Below are positions 59,815 to 64,000 of a stretch of 64,000 nt of DNA, piece by piece (within the stretch, counting starts at the first letter, position 1; every line of letters begins with the position of its first letter). The DNA comes from CAYRNR01 sp964425605. GTDB taxonomy: Bacteria; Myxococcota_A; UBA796; UBA9615; CAYRNR01. Both the position numbers and the translations under genes were made by a program. The stretch spans positions 9,368 through 73,367 of the forward strand of contig CAYRNR010000022.1 in assembly GCA_964425605.1 (NCBI GenBank), in the 5' to 3' direction. Under the pieces are notes generated by a model. That model did no database searches and was not told the DNA's origin. It was given only the letters and a program-made list of their open reading frames with translations.

Positions 59815-60611
59815 GCCGCGGCCTCGCCGGTTCGACGCGCCGGCTCGGCGCGTAGCTTCTCCAACGTCGCGTCGAACGCCTGCTCCAGGTGCACCAGGTA
59901 GCTGCGCTGCCCCCCCATGGCCCGGACCACCTCGTCGAGGATGCGCTCCACCTCGCCGATCTGCCGCACCTCGATGGCGTCCAGGGCCGCCTCCACGGTG
60001 TCGGGCTCGCGCCGCTTCGCGCCGCCCGCGGTCAGCATCCGCCCCAGGGCGCCCGCAGACGAGCGCATCAGCGCGCCGCTGCCACGGAAGATCCGCTTCA
60101 GCGCCTGGTTGAACGGCCGCGTGTCCAGGTGGTCGCTGGCGTGCAGCACGCTGTCGCGCACCAGCTTGATGGCGTCGTTTCCCTGATCGAAGGTGTGCTG
60201 GCCCAGGGTGCCGGTGGTGATGGCGTACTGGATCAGCCAGCCGTGGTGGACCATCCGCGAGGCGTGGTCCACGCAGTCCTTGAGGGCGAACAGGAAGACG
60301 ATCTTGCGGAAGATCTTCTTGATCACCATCCAGACCACCCCGAACAGGCAGCCCAGCAGCTTGATCTCGGGTTCGATGTAGGTGATCAGGTTCACCTGCA
60401 TCTTTCCCGGCTCCATGCCCGCCTCCTCCAGCTGGCCGCTGATCATCCGCTTGCGCAGCTTGCCGATGATCACGTCGTCGATGAACGGGATGGGGATCAG
60501 GGGACACAGGCCCGCGAGCACGCCGTACAGCATCACCCGCCGCAGGGCCGCGCCGTCGGCGTCCTTGGCCGTCGTCAGGCTCGTGAGCTTGATGGCCGTC
60601 GTCTCGTTCAA
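59802..60611 (-). CDS. Membrane protein of unknown function
   Basis: 269 residues from a TTG start that overlaps the upstream stop (TTGA). Two hydrophobic segments (VMLYGVLAGLCPLIPIPFIDDVIIG; IKLLGCLFGVVWMVIKKIFRKIVFLFAL) separate helical, charged parts. The sequence PLIPIPFIDD is conserved-looking but I do not recognise the family. Likely translated with the upstream lipoprotein. Overlaps the 3' end of the barrel gene. Confidence 0.7.
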   Translation of the reverse strand: MNETTAIKLTSLTTAKDADGAALRRVMLYGVLAGLCPLIPIPFIDDVIIGKLRKRMISGQLEEAGMEPGKMQVNLITYIEPEIKLLGCLFGVVWMVIKKIFRKIVFLFALKDCVDHASRMVHHGWLIQYAITTGTLGQHTFDQGNDAIKLVRDSVLHASDHLDTRPFNQALKRIFRGSGALMRSSAGALGRMLTAGGAKRREPDTVEAALDAIEVRQIGEVERILDEVVRAMGGQRSYLVHLEQAFDATLEKLRAEPARRTGEAAAQNE

Positions 60612-61822
60612 AGGACTCCCATCCTCATCAGCACGTACAGCAGCTGGAAGTTGCAGCCCGTGCAGTAGGTGTGGGCGCGCGATCCCTGCTCCCAGTGATG
60701 GTAGACGATACCGTCCTCGTACAGCTCACGCTGGGCGAAGTCCATCGCCTCGACGGCGCGGTCCAGGTGGGTGCAGTCCCCCGAAGCCTCGCACAGCGAG
60801 ACGAAGGCGAGCGAGAGGTAGTTGTTCGAGGACAGGGACATGTAGCCGTCGTACTGGGCGCCGTCGGCGTACGTGTAGACCCCGTCGGACTCCAGGTACA
60901 GCGGTTCGATGGCGTCCACCAGCGACTCGGCCTGCGCGAGGTAGTCGCCCTGGCCTCCCGTCGCGCTGTGAGCGGAGGCCAGCACCCAGATCATCGCTGC
61001 GTTGGGGTACAGCTTCAGCGTCGTCGAGGTCGGGTCGTGCCGGAAGTACCCGTCCTCGTGCCAGGCCTGCTCACGGATGGCCTCGATGATCGTCAGCGCC
61101 AGCTCCAGCCGATCCTCGTCCCCGGGGTCCACGAGCATGACGTACTGCAGGAACAGCCCGGCCACCAGGGCGGTCAGCGCCGTGGAGCCGTACCCGCCGC
61201 CCACCGGGACCTGGTCCGACGGGATGTAGTACCCGAACCCCTCCATCAGGGGATCCACCAGGGTGGTGAACAGGTCGTTCAGCGCCGTCGGGATGCGAGG
61301 ATCGGGCTGCAGCGCCTGGACCTCGATCAGCCCGGCCGTCCCCACCACCATCTCGTGGAGCAGCTCCCACTGGTCCCAGGAGAACCCCTCGATCAACGCG
61401 AGCTCGTGCTCCACCGTGGCCTGACCCGCGGCGATGAGGTCGGCGTTGTCGCTGTGCAGGCCGTACTCGATCAGCACCGGCGGCGCGTACGCGGTGGCGT
61501 CGCCGAAGTCGCCGTCCCAGTCGCCGTCGGTGGCAGACTCCTCGTCGATGAGGTGGTTGAGCACCAGCAGGAACATCTCGCCGAACTGGTCGGCCACGGG
61601 CGCGCAGTCGCAGTTGCCGGGGCAGCCGTTGGACTCGATGGTGTCGTCGTCGCCGGTGGTGATGTCGTCGTCGTCCGACGACGTGTCGTCGTCACCTTCG
61701 GTCACGTCGTCGTCGTCACCGACCGCGTCGTCGTCCGCGGCCGGGTCGGCGCAGCCCGCCAGCAGCAGGCACACCGCCCCCAGCAACCATCGGTTCGGCT
61801 CGTTCCCGCTCATCGTCGACAT
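60608..61822 (-). CDS. Lipoprotein with alpha/alpha-toroid-like domain
   Basis: 404 residues, ATG 61822 after GAGG. Lipoprotein signal (LLGAVCLLLAGC), Asp-rich spacer (DDDAVGDDDDVTEGDDD), a CPGNCDC cysteine cluster, then a long all-helical domain with repeated aromatic/helical units (SWDQWELLHEMVVGTAGLIEV; YPNAAMIWVLASAHSATG; YMSLSSNNYLSLAFVSL; HHWEQGSRAHTYCTGCNFQLLYVLMRM), the pattern of (alpha/alpha)6 barrels in glycosidases and epimerases. No catalytic residues assigned. A strong hairpin lies just upstream. Confidence 0.75.
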   Translation of the reverse strand: MSTMSGNEPNRWLLGAVCLLLAGCADPAADDDAVGDDDDVTEGDDDTSSDDDDITTGDDDTIESNGCPGNCDCAPVADQFGEMFLLVLNHLIDEESATDGDWDGDFGDATAYAPPVLIEYGLHSDNADLIAAGQATVEHELALIEGFSWDQWELLHEMVVGTAGLIEVQALQPDPRIPTALNDLFTTLVDPLMEGFGYYIPSDQVPVGGGYGSTALTALVAGLFLQYVMLVDPGDEDRLELALTIIEAIREQAWHEDGYFRHDPTSTTLKLYPNAAMIWVLASAHSATGGQGDYLAQAESLVDAIEPLYLESDGVYTYADGAQYDGYMSLSSNNYLSLAFVSLCEASGDCTHLDRAVEAMDFAQRELYEDGIVYHHWEQGSRAHTYCTGCNFQLLYVLMRMGVL

Positions 61823-61835
61823 GCTACCTCGCTCT

Positions 61836-61853
61836 CCGGGCCCAGTGGCCCGG
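61836..61853 (-). terminator. GC-rich hairpin between two lipoprotein genes
   Basis: CCGGGCC-CAGT-GGCCCGG, a perfect 7-bp stem with a 4-nt loop, in the 59-bp gap. There is no T-run, so it may be an attenuator or a 3' end stabiliser for the gene at 61882-63390 and not a full intrinsic terminator. Confidence 0.4.
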
Positions 61854-61881
61854 GGCGGTAGTCCGTGCCGTCGGCGGAAGG

Positions 61882-63390
61882 TCACTCGCAGGCGTACTGG
61901 AGGGGCCAGCCGAGGTCGTCGCAGGCCACGAAGTCCGCCTCGTAGACCCCCTGGGAGACCCCCAGCAGCGGGGACTGCTCGATCATCGCGTCGGTCGCGT
62001 ACAGCGGCTGCAGGTTCTGCTGGGCGTGGTCGAGGCTCCACGCGCCCGAGACCTCGGGCAGCTCCAGCGCCTCGATCTCGGGGAACGTGGGCATGCTGAC
62101 CTCGCCCACCCAGGCGGTACGGGTGCAGGTGTCGGTCCCCGCCACGCAGCCCGAGTCAGTGATCAGTAGACGCCGGACGTCCATGAGATCCACGTCGCGC
62201 AGGTAGGCCAGCACCGGATCGGGCCCGGGGAGGTAGGCGTCGAAATAGTACCGCGGCGGCTCGTCGCAGCAGCTCAGCAGGGTCACCGAGCCCTCGGCGG
62301 CGTTCTCGTCGCCGAACAGGTACCACTCGTCGCCCAGTCCGTTGGAGTGGGCGAGGATGATGTAGCGGGTCCCGTCCGCGGCCTCGACCACGTCCACGTT
62401 GTGGATGGAGTTGGAGAACGACGGCTCGGCCGTGTCCACGGGCGGGAAGACCCACAGCACCTCGGCCGGCTCGTCGGGCTCACGCACGATGTGGATCAGC
62501 TTGCCGTGGTCGTACTCGCCCTGCTCGTCGGTGCCGCCGGTGCTGTTGCGGAAGGTCACCAGCACGTGCATCGCGCCGCCTTCCTCGTACCCGTACACGT
62601 CGTTGGGGCTGAAGTAGATACCCCACTCGGGCAGGTTGCCCGGCCCGTACACCGCGTCCACCACGGCGCAGTCGCTGGCCTTGTCGATGGTCAGCTCGAG
62701 CACCCGGTTGCCGAACGTGTCCGTGGTCAGCACGCGCGCGCTGGTCTCGTCCTCGGACAGCAGGTAGGTGCCGTGGGGGCTGTTGAGCCGGCACGCGCCG
62801 CGGTTGGGCCCGGGCGCGTCGGGGTGGGGCTCGCACGGATCGTGGGGATCGGCCACGCAGGGGTTGGGGGACGGGTCCTGGTCGAGCGCGGTGAAGTCGA
62901 GTCGCTCCACGGCCCACTCCAGCGTCATCTTGCTCTCCAGCACGATCGAGCCGATCACGGGATCGCCTCGGTCGTGGCCCGTCTCGTAGAACACGCTGGG
63001 CTGATAGGTCACCAGCAGGCGGTCCCTCCCGTTGGCGCCGACGCGGTGGGTCAGCTCCCAGGTCGCGCAGATCGTCTCGCCCTCGGCGGGATCGGTACCG
63101 CAGCGCTCGACGTCCACCTCGTTCAGATCGATCTCGCGCACCACGGAGCCGTCGTCCGCGCGCAGCACGGCGAACCGCTCCTGCCCGTCGCCGTCGGAGA
63201 CGAACACGAGCCCTGCCGCTGAGTGGTCGATGTCGTCGTCGTCGTCTTGAGGGGGACAGGCGTCGTCGTCGCAGTAGTCGTCGTCGCCCGAGGTGTCGTC
63301 GTCGCCGGGAGTGAGGTCGTCGTCGGCCGTGTCGTCGGCACACCCGAGCCCCAGCAGCAGGATCACCGCGAGGCCGTGGATCGGGCGCAT
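61882..63390 (-). CDS. Beta-propeller-like lipoprotein with Asp-rich spacer
   Basis: 502 residues. Lipoprotein signal (LAVILLLGLGC), Asp-rich spacer (DDTADDDLTPGDDDTSGDDD), then a domain with repeated DG-V/L-x motifs (ERFAVLRADDGSVVREI; GACRLNSPHGTYLLSEDETSARVL; GNLPEWGIYFSPNDVYGYEEGG; NSIHNVDVVEAADGTRYIILAHSNG), reminiscent of arylsulfotransferase-type propellers. No firm assignment. Read in the same direction as the next lipoprotein gene. Confidence 0.72.
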   Translation of the reverse strand: MRPIHGLAVILLLGLGCADDTADDDLTPGDDDTSGDDDYCDDDACPPQDDDDDIDHSAAGLVFVSDGDGQERFAVLRADDGSVVREIDLNEVDVERCGTDPAEGETICATWELTHRVGANGRDRLLVTYQPSVFYETGHDRGDPVIGSIVLESKMTLEWAVERLDFTALDQDPSPNPCVADPHDPCEPHPDAPGPNRGACRLNSPHGTYLLSEDETSARVLTTDTFGNRVLELTIDKASDCAVVDAVYGPGNLPEWGIYFSPNDVYGYEEGGAMHVLVTFRNSTGGTDEQGEYDHGKLIHIVREPDEPAEVLWVFPPVDTAEPSFSNSIHNVDVVEAADGTRYIILAHSNGLGDEWYLFGDENAAEGSVTLLSCCDEPPRYYFDAYLPGPDPVLAYLRDVDLMDVRRLLITDSGCVAGTDTCTRTAWVGEVSMPTFPEIEALELPEVSGAWSLDHAQQNLQPLYATDAMIEQSPLLGVSQGVYEADFVACDDLGWPLQYACE

Positions 63391-63412
63391 CCCCTCCCCT
63401 TCCCGCGTCGTG

Positions 63413-64000
63413 CTAGCTGCGGCGGCGCAGCAGCACCAGCGCGGCCAGCGTCAGGACCGCCAGGCCGTTGCCAGCGCTGGAGCCGTCCGCGCTGCACTCG
63501 CAGCTGCCCGCGTCGCCATCGTCGTCGTCGTCGTCGTCATCGTCGTCGTCGTCGTCGCCGGTGCAGGCCGGGTCGTCCTCGCAGTCCCAGTCGTCGCAGT
63601 CGGCCCAGCCGTCGCCGTCGTTGTCCTCGCCGTCGTCGCACTCGGTCTCGCCGTCGCCGGCGCCCTCGCAGGCCGGGTCCTCGTCGCAGTCCCAGTCGTC
63701 GCAATCGACGAAGCCGTCGCCGTCGTCGTCCACGCCGTTGGTGCAGTCCTCGCCGTAGCCCTCGCAGGCCGGGTCCTCGTCGCAGTCCCAGTCGTCGCAG
63801 TCGATGTAGCCGTCGCCGTCGTCGTCCACGCCGTTGGTGCAGTCCTCGCCGTAGCCCTCGCAGGCGGGATCGTCGTCGCAGTCCCAGTCGTCGCAGTCGA
63901 TGAACCCGTCGCCGTCGTTGTCCTCGCCGTCGTCACAGATCTCGCCGCTGCCCTCGCAGGCCGGGTCCTCGTCGCAGTCCCAGTCGTCGCAGTCGATGAA
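63413..64000 (-). CDS. Asp/Cys tandem-repeat surface protein with Cys-Glu-Cys tag, C-terminal part
   Basis: The frame is open at the right window edge, so the N-terminus is missing. About five tandem copies of a 32-residue (96-bp) unit, DCDDWDCDEDPACEGYGEDC and TNGVDDDGDGF, precede an Asp run (DDDDDDDDDDDDDG), then AGSCECSADGSS, helix and RRRS. The units are almost identical, so the expansion is recent. The repeats are thrombospondin/MopE-like and should bind metal. Expected to be surface-anchored by the tag. Confidence 0.8.
   Translation of the reverse strand, partial: FIDCDDWDCDEDPACEGSGEICDDGEDNDGDGFIDCDDWDCDDDPACEGYGEDCTNGVDDDGDGYIDCDDWDCDEDPACEGYGEDCTNGVDDDGDGFVDCDDWDCDEDPACEGAGDGETECDDGEDNDGDGWADCDDWDCEDDPACTGDDDDDDDDDDDDDGDAGSCECSADGSSAGNGLAVLTLAALVLLRRRS

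Overview
The window is a GC-rich stretch (low-GC patches are rare) that looks like the chromosome of a Myxococcota-type bacterium, or a closely related former deltaproteobacterial lineage. The evidence is a complete type II secretion (T2SS) operon, many lipoproteins with long aspartate-rich spacers, MopE-like 'metal-binding motif' repeats, RCC1-like and FG-GAP repeat proteins, and a recurring C-terminal tag (Cys-Glu/Asp-Cys, hydrophobic helix, Arg cluster) resembling the MYXO-CTERM sorting signal. No rRNA, tRNA, CRISPR array, integrase or transposase was recognised, and the lineage cannot be fixed from the window alone.

Layout. 0-6.3 kb: the end of a class V aminotransferase, a TPR lipoprotein, two small envelope proteins, an RCC1-like lipoprotein, a zinc-ribbon protein and a VapBC-like pair. 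6.3-10.4 kb (minus strand): a large MopE-repeat surface protein and a cysteine-rich lipoprotein. 10.4-25.7 kb (minus strand): gspC-D-E-F-G-(G-like)-H-I-J-K-L-M-N, tightly packed with many start/stop overlaps. 25.9-35.4 kb (plus strand): an accessory region with a metalloprotease fused in frame to a FG-GAP protein, a G-free tract, an amber-interrupted small gene, a GH39-like glycosidase coupled to a FG-GAP/MopE surface protein, a truncated FG-GAP gene and a 51-bp palindromic tandem repeat. 35.4-43.7 kb: a Tat-type phosphoesterase, a tagged trypsin-like protease, a HEAT-cyclophilin lipoprotein, carbamate kinase, a small c-type haem protein with a TPR partner, Hsp20 and a radical SAM/SPASM enzyme. 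43.8-52.3 kb: a two-domain M16 protease, an FHA protein, a GGDEF protein behind a strong sigma-54 promoter match, a polytopic membrane protein, a pentapeptide-repeat potassium channel and an HDOD protein. 52.3-56.3 kb (minus strand): a sugar kinase, then a GntR-type regulator with two matching operators leading an overlapping operon that ends in a GMC oxidoreductase. 56.4-64 kb: a sulfatase-like hydrolase, a second RCC1-like lipoprotein, a beta-barrel protein, a membrane protein, two lipoproteins and a partial tagged repeat protein.

How it fits together. The T2SS is the probable export route for the tagged and secreted proteins that surround it (two proteases, MopE and FG-GAP proteins). Those proteins have Asp-rich stalks next to the membrane anchor: after the lipobox in lipoproteins, and before the Cys-x-Cys tag in C-terminally anchored proteins. 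The most unusual items are the double-tagged protease/FG-GAP fusion, whose two halves have separate counterparts 7 kb downstream, the dual-palindrome repeat array, the GspG-like protein without a prepilin signal, and the paired operators of the GMC operon.
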